From a bacterium (GTDB taxonomy: Bacteria; BMS3Abin14): a stretch of DNA of 5,439 nucleotides. The position numbers and the translations under genes were made by a program. The DNA lies in contig JALHUC010000536.1 in NCBI GenBank assembly GCA_022865845.1, forward strand, positions 1 to 5,439, written 5' to 3'. Below, in pieces: positions 1 to 5,439 of this stretch (positions are counted from its first letter, which is position 1; every line of letters begins with the position of its first letter). Below the pieces are notes generated by a model. It ran no database searches, was not told the DNA's origin, and worked only from the letters and a program-made list of their open reading frames with translations.

Positions 1-1
1 T

Positions 2-1303
2 ATCGGCGATACTTTCACCTTCGCGATCGTTACGCCAGCAACATCGGGCACGGCCACCGTCGTTGGCAACCAGCTCGTCTACACTCCGAGTCAGGATTTT
101 ACCGGTTCCGAGACCTTTACCTTCAGTGCCACCGATTCTGGCATTGCATCTGTAATTGGGACGGCCAGCGTGTCGGTTAATGCGCCAGGATTCGCAGCGC
201 TGGCGTTTGATCTCACGACCGATATTTTGTTTGTCGATATCGATGCCACAGGTACCGCTGACGGGCAATCATGGACGGACGCCTTCAAACATCCCCAGGA
301 TGCATTGGATATAGCCCAAACGGGTAATGAAGTATGGGTGGCGGAAGGTGTTTATGTGCAAAGAGCGGCGCCTGACAGTTACGTCATTGCCATGGTAGAT
401 GGTGTGGATCTGTATGGCGGCTTTAGTGGTGTTGAAGCAACCTTATCGGAGAGAGAGATTAATGCTCACCTCACGGTGCTGGACGGCGAAGATAATGTTG
501 ATGTTGTTTACGGGGCAGACAACGCCCGGTTGGATGGTTTTGTGATTACGAGAGCTATGTCAAACGGTATGCAGAACATCGGCGTTTCTCCAACGGTTGT
601 GAACTGTATTTTTGAAGACAACGGTTTTGTGGGAGGCTCCAATGGAGGAGCCATCCAGAACGTCTCGGATGCGAATGCATATATCTCAAACAGCTCATTC
701 GTTAATAATTCCGGGAGTGCCATATACAACGAAAACAGTTCACCAACGATCAGCAACTCCGATTTCTACAATAACTTTGGAGATCTAGGTGGAGCGATCC
801 AGAACCGGGGTCAAAATTCACAGCCTGTCATCACCAATTCTTTATTCGAGGGCAATACGGCCGCTCAACTTGGGGGGGCCATCTATAATTCGGAAGGTGA
901 ACCGACTTTGATCAACTGCACAATTGTTGGAAACTCAGCAGGTATTGACGGTGGCGGAGTAGCCAGTGAAGGTGGTCAGGGTAGGGGACCGACTATTATC
1001 AACAGCATTTTATGGAACAACTCTGACCTGGAAATATACGATGATCCATCCAGCCAGACTATCGCGGTCTACTCGAATATCGAAGGAGGATATTCAGGTA
1101 CGGGTAATATTGACCTGGATCCGTCCTTTATTGACACAACTATTGGCGACTATCGCCCTGGCTCTGATTCTTCATGCGTTGATGCCGGTGACAATTCATC
1201 TGTATCAGCTCCCTTTGATCTTACTGGTAATCCTCGTATAGCTGACGGGGACGGTGACGCATCAGCAATAGTCGACATGGGGGCTTATGAATATATTCCC
1301 TAA
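2..1303 (+). CDS. Secreted right-handed beta-helix protein with cadherin/Ig-like repeat, choice-of-anchor-Q-like end (5' partial)
   Basis: The reading frame is open from base 2 and ends at TAA 1301-1303, giving 433 visible residues; the true start lies upstream. A GTG at 170 is an internal valine, because the upstream codons in frame continue a domain. Visible residues 1-57 resemble the end of a tandem cadherin/Ig-like repeat (VYTPSQDFTGSETFTFSATD). From about residue 75 a pectin-lyase-like parallel beta-helix begins with the usual opening FVDIDATGTADGQSW. It continues with Chlamydia-Pmp-like pairs of FxxN and GGAI (FEDN, FVNN, FYNN, FEGN; GGAIQN, GGAIYN). The C terminus (DLTGNPRI, then VDMGAYEY) matches the choice-of-anchor-Q pattern. 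Such proteins are exported surface or extracellular adhesion or polysaccharide-binding proteins; the ligand cannot be read from sequence. No autotransporter barrel, PEP-CTERM or other sorting tail follows. The signal peptide would be outside the window. The fold call is firm and the function is open. Confidence 0.88.
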   Translation: MGDTFTFAIVTPATSGTATVVGNQLVYTPSQDFTGSETFTFSATDSGIASVIGTASVSVNAPGFAALAFDLTTDILFVDIDATGTADGQSWTDAFKHPQDALDIAQTGNEVWVAEGVYVQRAAPDSYVIAMVDGVDLYGGFSGVEATLSEREINAHLTVLDGEDNVDVVYGADNARLDGFVITRAMSNGMQNIGVSPTVVNCIFEDNGFVGGSNGGAIQNVSDANAYISNSSFVNNSGSAIYNENSSPTISNSDFYNNFGDLGGAIQNRGQNSQPVITNSLFEGNTAAQLGGAIYNSEGEPTLINCTIVGNSAGIDGGGVASEGGQGRGPTIINSILWNNSDLEIYDDPSSQTIAVYSNIEGGYSGTGNIDLDPSFIDTTIGDYRPGSDSSCVDAGDNSSVSAPFDLTGNPRIADGDGDASAIVDMGAYEYIP

Positions 1304-1401
1304 CAGTTAAAATATGCCCTTTTGGATTACTCATGGCGGCGGGGTTGACTGAACTTCTCACTCGGCCAATGTGTTCTGACACCGGCCAGCCTGTGGCTGG
1401 A

Positions 1402-1450
1402 GTTCCGGGTTCCGCGTTCCGGGTTTCAAGTAAACATGAAACGTTAAACC
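1402..1450. repeat. Drifting 7-bp tandem repeat tract A (7 units)
   Basis: Read in 7-base steps the units are GTTCCGG, GTTCCGC, GTTCCGG, GTTTCAA, GTAAACA, TGAAACG, TTAAACC. The first three are nearly identical. The later ones change gradually towards an AAAC core while keeping the same 7-base phase. This resembles the heptameric short tandem repeats known from some bacterial intergenic regions. No coding role is apparent. Confidence 0.7.
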
Positions 1451-1482
1451 CTTCGACGCACTTCGTTTGCTCAGGACAGGCC

Positions 1483-1539
1483 TCAAACTTCAAACATCAA
1501 ACTTTCCCTTTCTCAATCCTCAATTAGTAATTATCAATC
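1483..1539. repeat. 7-bp tandem repeat tracts B and C
   Basis: Tract B (1483-1503) reads TCAAACT, TCAAACA, TCAAACT. After an 8-base interruption tract C (1512-1539) reads CTCAATC, CTCAATT, AGTAATT, ATCAATC. Tract B is near-perfect and tract C is more degenerate. The two tracts are out of phase with each other, which suggests separate expansions rather than one decayed array. Confidence 0.6.
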
Positions 1540-1594
1540 ACTCGCCACGCTCAGGGTCACTCGCCACGCTCAGGGTCACTCGCTACGCTCAGGG
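1538..1594. repeat. Three tandem copies of a 19-bp unit
   Basis: The units at 1538-1556, 1557-1575 and 1576-1594 are TCACTCGCCACGCTCAGGG, an identical second copy, and a third copy with a single C-to-T change (CGCTACG). The core CGCTCAGG recurs in looser form at 1461-1480 (CACTTCGTTTGCTCAGGACAGG region), so the two blocks are probably variants of one dispersed intergenic repeat family. Unit length, copy number and direct adjacency do not fit a CRISPR, which needs unique spacers. Confidence 0.85.
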
Positions 1595-1600
1595 TCCACG

Positions 1601-1684
1601 TTCAAAGTTCCAGGTTCCAGGCTTTACGAATGACGATTCACGAGTCAGGAATCAGGGGTTCTTACAGTTCACCGTTCACTGCTC
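1601..1684. repeat. Drifting 7-bp tandem repeat tract D (12 units in one phase)
   Basis: In steps of seven the sequence reads TTCAAAG, TTCCAGG, TTCCAGG, CTTTACG, AATGACG, ATTCACG, AGTCAGG, AATCAGG, GGTTCTT, ACAGTTC, ACCGTTC, ACTGCTC. Neighbouring units are alike (TTCCAGG twice; nnTnACG; AnTCAGG twice; ACnGTTC twice), while distant units differ. The pattern looks like repeated slippage or local duplication of 7-bp steps followed by mutation. The tract ends 54 bases before the stop of the minus-strand ATPase gene. Confidence 0.65.
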
Positions 1685-1738
1685 TATGTTAAAATCCACC
1701 CATCCATTAACGATCCCTTGTTGCTACCGGGATCCGCC

Positions 1739-4153
1739 TCAGTTGTCCTGCCATTCAGGCAGCCAGCACAGGGCCAGCAATGTGACCGATATATCCGACT
1801 TTCGTGCCCGGATGGTCACTGTTTCCAGAACTTCAGTTGATGGATCCACCGAAGCCTTGATATCACTTAACTCTACTTCCAGCTGGTATTGAAGTTCAGA
1901 CAGCCGTGTATGGAGATCGACGAGCCTCTCTTCGGCCCGCTGGACGTCCTTGGCCTCCTTGGAAATGCGGCCGGCGCGCTGTGCGGTGGTAGCAGCGCGC
2001 CCGATAGAGGTTCTGCTCACCCGCTTCCGGCCCAATAGCGCTCCAAAAATGGTCGCACCGAAAGCAACAGCTGTCTGGAATTTTTGCTGACTGGCCTGGT
2101 CTTTCTCTCTATCCACTGCCTGCTCTGCCCTGAGGATCTGCTTCTCAAGGGAAGAGATCCTGGCATCGTATTTTTTCCTGGCCTTTTCAAGTATTTCATC
2201 ACGCTTTTCTCGGGCGGCGTGCTGAATGCGGATCCTGAAATCCTTCTCGGACTCTCCCGGTTCGGAGATTTCCTTGAGGGAGGAGCTCCGGAACAGCTCC
2301 AGCTGTTTACCGTGGTATATCCAATCCTTGAACCCCTTTTCCCATAATTTGTAGTTTTTGGATTGGATCGCGTCCTGGGGAAGATCCATGTAGACCGCTT
2401 CCTCCTCCATCGGCGAGCGTTCCAGGTCCTCTTCGTGAAGTGAGATCATCCGGGCATCGTCCCAACGGGCGGATGTGGTCAACTCGGTGAGAAGGGTGAT
2501 CTCCTCCTCGGTGGAAACGTTGTATTTGGTGCTGGAATGATAAACTTTTCCCATGGCGATAAGATATGGGCTGTACAGTATGGCCGCCCCGTCGTCGGGT
2601 GGAGGGTCCTCAATGGGCATGAATAATTCGCGAATACCAGGCGGGAGGGCAGGCTTTCCGGTCCCATGAGAAACAGCCCCTCTCAAGGCAGGAGAAGGAG
2701 TCGGTTCTGGAGAAATTTCATGGCCCTTGGCACTCTTTTTACGTTTGGGATCAATCAGGATCTTGATCTGGGATCGTGTCAGGGGTCCTCGAAGGTAGGA
2801 AAGCACCCATCGGGTCTGGAAGAGAACCGGTTCATCCTCGTGGACGTTGTTCATGAGAAACACTCGTTTACCCAGGTTGGACAGCATCTTGTCGAAGTAT
2901 TTCCGATCGAATCGGCCTCCGGCGCTACTGCCCACACCCTCAAGCCCGTCCAGAACCTTTTCCTTGTCCTGATCAGTCTGCAATCTGCCCAGGAACCAGG
3001 TTCCGCAGTTAGATAAACCCTTGTAATCGAGATCCACCGGATTCTGGGTTGCCAGAACGATCCCCAGACCGAAGGCGCGGCCCTGCTTGAGCAGGGACAT
3101 GAGGGGACTCTTGGAAGGTGGATTGGCCACCGGAGGGAAATATCCGAATATCTCGTCCATGTAGAACAACGCCCTGAGAGAGGATGTTCCTTGTTGGGTT
3201 CTCATCCAACCAAGGAGTTGGGTCAGAAGAAGCGATACGAAAAACATCCTCTCCGGATCACTGAGATGCGAGATGGTAATGATGGAGATCCGCGGTTTCC
3301 CATTATCCGTATAAAGCAGGTTCTGGATGTTGAGGGGGTCACCCTCCATCCAACTTTTGAACGCGGGGGCGGCCAGCAGGTTGTTGATGGACATCGCCAG
3401 GGCGAACCGGTCGCCCTCGGGGAAAAACAGGTCCAGATCGAAGACCCCGATGCGCTTCACAGGCGGATTCTGGATGTAATGGATGAGGTCTGACAGGCTG
3501 AGGCTCCGTCCCTCTCCCCAGACCCTGGTCAGGATATTGGAGAGCAGGATGTGCTCCCGGCTCTGGATGGGATCGGCCTCAATGCCAACCAGGTTCAAAA
3601 GGCTGGTAACGGTCGTGTTGACTCGCTCGGTTAACAGATCAATATCATCCAGAATTACGCGCTCCGGGACCGAAAAGGAACTGAGCATCGAGAGAGGTAA
3701 CCCCGCGCTGCTGCCGGGGGTATAAATGGCGAAATCCGCCGCTTCCTTCAACCGCCTGATACGGTCCGGATCCTGGTCCCATTCAGCGAGACCGTCCTTC
3801 CAGAACTGAGCCTGTTGTGCGGCATATTCATCTGCAGACAGCCCTTTTTTCCCGGCGTCCTCCTGGTTGATCCAGGGAAGAAAATCATCTGGTTGGAGAT
3901 CCGGAAATGTCAGCAGGAGGTTGGTCAGGTCGCCCTTGGGATCAACGACGATAGCGGGGATACCATCGATGGCCGCTTCCTCAAGGATGCCGATGCACAA
4001 CCCTGTCTTTCCGCTTCCGGTCATACCCACGCACATGGCGTGGGTGACAAGGTCCTTGGAATCGTACAACAGCTGGTCTTTCATAAGCTGCTTATTTTCC
4101 AGGTCGTACTGACGGCCAAGGTAGAACAACCCCAGTTTCTCAAAATCTTTCAT
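1739..4153 (-). CDS. HerA/FtsK-superfamily P-loop ATPase with C-terminal coiled coil
   Basis: The gene encodes 804 residues, with ATG at 4153-4151 and TGA at 1741-1739. Walker A is GMTGSGKT at residues 43-50, followed by a VVDPKGDL strand (69-76). Walker B is ALFYMDE (328-334), with D333 and E334 as candidate Mg-binding and catalytic residues. A sensor-like LATQN lies at 367-371, and R390 in LGRLQT is a candidate arginine finger. This order is typical of the HerA/DUF87 ATPases, which form hexameric rings and move or unwind DNA. Residues about 470-510 are a Pro/Ser-rich linker. About 635-690 and 730-765 are charged, heptad-like coiled-coil segments around a Gly/Ala-rich hydrophobic stretch (AVAFGATIFGALLGR, 695-709). 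The protein is much longer than classical HerA (about 500-600 residues) and belongs to a poorly characterised 800-residue branch. GGGAGA at 4164-4159, five bases from the ATG, supports the start. No NurA nuclease is adjacent, so a defence or repair role is only inferred. Confidence 0.9.
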   Translation of the reverse strand: MKDFEKLGLFYLGRQYDLENKQLMKDQLLYDSKDLVTHAMCVGMTGSGKTGLCIGILEEAAIDGIPAIVVDPKGDLTNLLLTFPDLQPDDFLPWINQEDAGKKGLSADEYAAQQAQFWKDGLAEWDQDPDRIRRLKEAADFAIYTPGSSAGLPLSMLSSFSVPERVILDDIDLLTERVNTTVTSLLNLVGIEADPIQSREHILLSNILTRVWGEGRSLSLSDLIHYIQNPPVKRIGVFDLDLFFPEGDRFALAMSINNLLAAPAFKSWMEGDPLNIQNLLYTDNGKPRISIITISHLSDPERMFFVSLLLTQLLGWMRTQQGTSSLRALFYMDEIFGYFPPVANPPSKSPLMSLLKQGRAFGLGIVLATQNPVDLDYKGLSNCGTWFLGRLQTDQDKEKVLDGLEGVGSSAGGRFDRKYFDKMLSNLGKRVFLMNNVHEDEPVLFQTRWVLSYLRGPLTRSQIKILIDPKRKKSAKGHEISPEPTPSPALRGAVSHGTGKPALPPGIRELFMPIEDPPPDDGAAILYSPYLIAMGKVYHSSTKYNVSTEEEITLLTELTTSARWDDARMISLHEEDLERSPMEEEAVYMDLPQDAIQSKNYKLWEKGFKDWIYHGKQLELFRSSSLKEISEPGESEKDFRIRIQHAAREKRDEILEKARKKYDARISSLEKQILRAEQAVDREKDQASQQKFQTAVAFGATIFGALLGRKRVSRTSIGRAATTAQRAGRISKEAKDVQRAEERLVDLHTRLSELQYQLEVELSDIKASVDPSTEVLETVTIRARKSDISVTLLALCWLPEWQDN

Positions 4154-4158
4154 TCTTT

Positions 4159-4164
4159 TCTCCC
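4159..4164 (-). promoter_or_regulatory. Ribosome binding site of the HerA-like ATPase gene
   Basis: On the minus strand GGGAGA is followed by a 5-base spacer and then the ATG at 4153. It fixes the start of the 804-residue frame, whose first residues (KDFEKLGLFYLGRQYD) also look like a family N terminus. Confidence 0.7.
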
Positions 4165-4180
4165 AGTGGATTTTTTTGTC

Positions 4181-4189
4181 TGTTATAAT
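4181..4189 (+). promoter_or_regulatory. Extended -10 promoter for the DUF4332 gene
   Basis: TGTTATAAT fits the extended -10 consensus TGnTATAAT exactly; such promoters can work with a poor -35, and none is obvious here. A second TATAAT follows directly at 4190-4195. The predicted transcript would start near 4196 and carry a leader of about 78 bases before the ATG at 4274. A TTGACA at 4250-4255 lies too close to the start codon to serve this gene. Confidence 0.5.
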
Positions 4190-4194
4190 TATAA

Positions 4195-4203
4195 TTTATA
4201 TCA
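4195..4203 (-). promoter_or_regulatory. Extended -10 promoter for the HerA-like ATPase gene
   Basis: On the minus strand the sequence reads TGATATAAA, one base from the TGnTATAAT consensus. An alternative TATAAT lies at 4193-4188. No -35 hexamer has good spacing. Transcription from here would start near 4188 and leave a leader of about 35 bases. The element is only five bases from the plus-strand -10, so two polymerases could not occupy both at once. Confidence 0.35.
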
Positions 4204-4273
4204 GCTTCCTACCAGGACAAGGGCAATTAATTCCATTATTTTCACTAAATTGACACGGAAACGGAGGATTAAA

Positions 4274-4678
4274 ATGACCAAACTGACAAGTATCGAGGGG
4301 ATTGGCGAAAAGTACGGGGCAGCATTGGAAAGCGCCGGTGTATCCACGCAGCAAGACCTGCTGGAAAAGGGAGCTACACCAGCCGGCCGGAAAAAGATCG
4401 CTGAAGGTTCCGACCTCAGCGAGAAACTGATCCTCGAGTGGGTCAACCAGGCCGACCTGGCCAGGATCAAGGGTGTCGGCGAAGAATATGCCGATCTTCT
4501 CGAGGCGGCCGGTGTTGATACCGTTCCCGAACTTGCCCAGCGCAATGCCGACAATCTGCTCGCCGCGATGGAGGCCACCAATACTGAAAAGAAACTGGTC
4601 CGCCAGCTCCCCACCACCGAACAGGTAGCCGACTGGGTTGCTCAGGCTAAAGCCCTTCCGAGGATCATCGAACATTAA
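4274..4678 (+). CDS. DUF4332 protein with two helix-hairpin-helix-like motifs
   Basis: The protein has 134 residues. The ATG at 4274 is preceded by GGAGG (4263-4267) with a 6-base spacer, which rules out the longer upstream frame that overlaps the ATPase gene. Two copies of a motif of the form nIxGxGExYxxxLExAGV lie at residues 6-23 and 64-81 and match at 10 of 18 positions, so the protein looks like an internal duplication about 58 residues apart. This pattern and the length are characteristic of DUF4332, a family with HhH/SAM-like folds. HhH motifs usually contact the DNA backbone non-specifically, so cytoplasmic DNA binding is a fair guess but is not shown. There is no signal peptide or membrane segment. 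It is divergent from the HerA-like ATPase gene and followed by its own terminator, so it is probably monocistronic. Confidence 0.88.
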   Translation: MTKLTSIEGIGEKYGAALESAGVSTQQDLLEKGATPAGRKKIAEGSDLSEKLILEWVNQADLARIKGVGEEYADLLEAAGVDTVPELAQRNADNLLAAMEATNTEKKLVRQLPTTEQVADWVAQAKALPRIIEH

Positions 4679-4696
4679 GCAGACGTCTATTTGATA

Positions 4697-4760
4697 CGAG
4701 CGGGTGTCTGATGGATCCAACTGTCAGATACCCGCTTGTTGATCCTGAAAAGGATCTTTT
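4697..4760 (+). terminator. Double-hairpin terminator after the DUF4332 gene
   Basis: The first hairpin has arms 4697-4711 and 4724-4738, a 15-bp stem with two G-U pairs and no mismatch (AGCGGGTGTCTGA against TCAGATACCCGCT at its core) and a 12-base loop. The second is GATCCT (4741-4746) and AGGATC (4751-4756) closed by a GAAA tetraloop of the GNRA type and followed by TTTT (4757-4760). The location, 19 bases after the stop codon, and the T run support rho-independent termination. The T run is short, so the strong first hairpin may do much of the work. Confidence 0.7.
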
Positions 4761-4816
4761 ACCGTTTCATTTAACACAACGATGTGTGTGAAAAGGAGTG
4801 CGCCACGGGCTCACTA

Positions 4817-4972
4817 ATGGACCTGCTTGCAGGTCAGCTTGGCGCTGACACAGTAAAGCAGATAAGCAACCAGATCCGTTCCGATGAACAGACCACTTCA
4901 AAAGCGCTGTCAGATGCGCTGCCCGCGCTGCTCGGGGCCCTGGCCCACAACACAACAGCCGAATGCCCTTAA
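4817..4972 (+). pseudogene. Truncated DUF937-family gene (N-terminal remnant)
   Basis: From ATG 4817 the frame encodes 51 residues beginning MDLLAGQLGADTVKQ, with SDEQTTSKALSDALPALLGAL further on. This is the typical N-terminal helical segment of DUF937 (YidB-like) proteins, which normally run to well over 100 residues. The frame stops at TAA 4970-4972 just after HNTTAE, where relatives usually continue (as I recall, with a PEGA-like turn and further helices). The +1 frame reads ALNEPLIRL from 4965 and stops at 5019, so a small deletion or frameshift near 4961-4965 is possible, but little of the C terminus remains either way. AAGGAG at 4793-4798 is 18 bases from the ATG, too far for normal spacing. 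A GTG at 4784 lies upstream of that site and is a poor start. DUF937 function is unknown. A real short protein cannot be excluded. Confidence 0.55.
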
Positions 4973-5191
4973 TGAACCGCTTATCCGGCTGAAGGTTCAG
5001 GGAACGGTTCCGGAAAGGTGATAGTCACCTTCTAATACCCGGCCTTGAGCGTCGCTGGAAAATGTTCTTGTTCCTACAGTCAAGGCCTCGGAACGTCCTG
5101 ATGAGACGTTCGGGAACGGGTGTAGTTTAACTGCGACCGCAATATTTCTGTAGTAGGGATTCGGTCCAAAGACTGGGATGGGAGGAGTCTC
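4973..5191. other. Spacer with multiple inverted repeats upstream of mscL
   Basis: No gene is seen here. Perfect inverted repeats are AAGGTGA (5015-5021) with TCACCTT (5025-5031), loop 3; GGCCTTGA (5041-5048) with TCAAGGCC (5080-5087), loop 31; and GAACGTC (5091-5097) with GACGTTC (5105-5111), loop 7. The palindrome GGAACGGTTCC lies at 5001-5011. GGGAACGG occurs as a direct repeat at 5000-5007 and 5112-5119. The first hairpin could end transcripts from the DUF937 remnant, though no T run follows. The rest could be an mscL leader or operator. A weak promoter guess is TTAACT (5127-5132) and TGTAGT (5149-5154) with a 16-base spacing. No known riboswitch class is recognised. Confidence 0.5.
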
Positions 5192-5439
5192 ATGTTCAAG
5201 GAATTCAAGGAATTTGCCATGAAAGGCAACGTGGTTGACATGGCGGTTGGTATTGTCATTGGTGCCGCATTCGGGACTATCGTCAAGTCCTTTGTGAGCG
5301 ACATCCTAATGCCGCCCATCGGATTACTTATGGGGAACGTGGACTTTTCCAACCTTTTCATTGTCCTGAAAGAGGGTTCCCAGGCGGGTCCCTTCATGAC
5401 CATTGCAGATGCACAGGCCGCCGGGGCAGTGACATTGAA
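5192..5439 (+). CDS. mscL: Large-conductance mechanosensitive channel MscL (3' partial)
   Basis: The window holds the first 82 codons of a protein usually about 135-150 residues long; the end is cut by the window. The N terminus [20 protein letters not shown] and the following [24 protein letters not shown] are the MscL signature: amphipathic S1 helix, then the pore-lining first membrane helix (about 14-45) with its small-residue gate. Residues about 46-82 form the periplasmic loop, with the AGAVTL segment that leads into the second helix. MscL is a homopentamer in the inner membrane that opens under membrane tension and releases solutes during hypo-osmotic shock. GGAGG at 5181-5185, six bases before the ATG, fixes the start. 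It stands alone behind a structured spacer, so it probably has its own promoter. Confidence 0.96.
   Translation, partial: MFKEFKEFAMKGNVVDMAVGIVIGAAFGTIVKSFVSDILMPPIGLLMGNVDFSNLFIVLKEGSQAGPFMTIADAQAAGAVTL

Larger units (their letters stand above)
1304..1738. other. Non-coding spacer rich in short tandem repeats
   Basis: This 435-bp stretch lies between the 3' ends of two convergent genes. Open frames crossing it have low-complexity, repeat-derived translations, no recognisable domain and no good ribosome site, so I treat it as non-coding. It holds heptad tracts (1402-1450, 1483-1539, 1601-1684), a 19-bp triplet (1538-1594) and a short module at 1451-1480 ending in GCTCAGGACAGG. A small hairpin, CCAGCC (1386-1391) and GGCTGG (1395-1400) with a 3-base loop, sits near the left edge but has no T run. 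I see no clear rho-independent terminator for either flanking gene. Confidence 0.75.

Noticed and set aside
1538..1594. Possible CRISPR array
   Set aside because: The 19-bp units abut directly with no unique spacers, and no cas gene is present.
1712..1734. Inverted repeat GATCCC/GGGATC as terminator of the ATPase gene
   Set aside because: The stem is only 6 bp with an 11-base loop and no T run follows on the minus strand. GATCC words are frequent here.
1467..1892. Plus-strand 141-codon open frame crossing the repeat spacer into the ATPase gene
   Set aside because: Its translation comes from the tandem repeats and the antisense of the ATPase C terminus. It has no domain and no ribosome site.
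3815..4273. Upstream in-frame extension of the DUF4332 gene
   Set aside because: It is antisense to the ATPase N terminus. A strong GGAGG at 4263-4267 and the family-typical N terminus place the start at 4274.
4196..4720. Minus-strand open frames of 138 and 174 codons over the DUF4332 gene
   Set aside because: They are antisense shadows of a well-supported gene with a ribosome site and terminator on the plus strand.
5091..5120. Hammerhead-ribozyme-like CTGATGA box between inverted arms
   Set aside because: CTGATGA is simply the loop of a GAACGTC/GACGTTC hairpin. The required GAAA box, third stem and cleavage triplet are not in the right order.
5080..5403. Minus-strand 107-codon open frame over mscL
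   Set aside because: It is the antisense of the clearly recognisable MscL N terminus.

Overview
This is a bacterial chromosomal fragment that does not look like phage or plasmid. Strong GGAGG-type ribosome sites, sigma70-like extended -10 promoters and the gene families present suggest a free-living Gram-negative environmental bacterium. The repeat-rich spacer and the gene mix remind me of Desulfobacterota-like or related metagenome-derived genomes, but that placement is a weak inference from memory. No rRNA, tRNA, CRISPR array, transposase or integrase is visible.

Layout, left to right. (1) 2-1303, plus strand: the 3' end of a large secreted protein, with the end of a cadherin/Ig-like repeat followed by a right-handed parallel beta-helix and a choice-of-anchor-Q-like C terminus. 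(2) 1304-1738: a 435-bp non-coding spacer made largely of short tandem repeats, namely drifting 7-bp units and three 19-bp units. (3) 1739-4153, minus strand: an 804-residue HerA/FtsK-superfamily P-loop ATPase with a coiled-coil C terminus. (4) 4154-4273: a divergent promoter region in which two extended -10 elements on opposite strands almost touch. (5) 4274-4678, plus strand: a 134-residue DUF4332 protein with two helix-hairpin-helix-like motifs, closed by a two-hairpin terminator at 4697-4760. (6) 4817-4972, plus strand: a DUF937-family N terminus that stops after 51 codons, probably a gene remnant. (7) 4973-5191: a spacer with several perfect inverted repeats. (8) 5192 to the window end, plus strand: the first 82 codons of mscL, the large-conductance mechanosensitive channel.

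Working relations. The HerA-like ATPase and the HhH protein are divergently transcribed from one 120-bp region and could both act on DNA, but no NurA or other nuclease partner is present in the window. The beta-helix protein and MscL appear to be independent genes. I do not see a clear new defence or mobile system. The most unusual features are the heptad-repeat spacer, the overlapping divergent promoters and the structured region in front of mscL.
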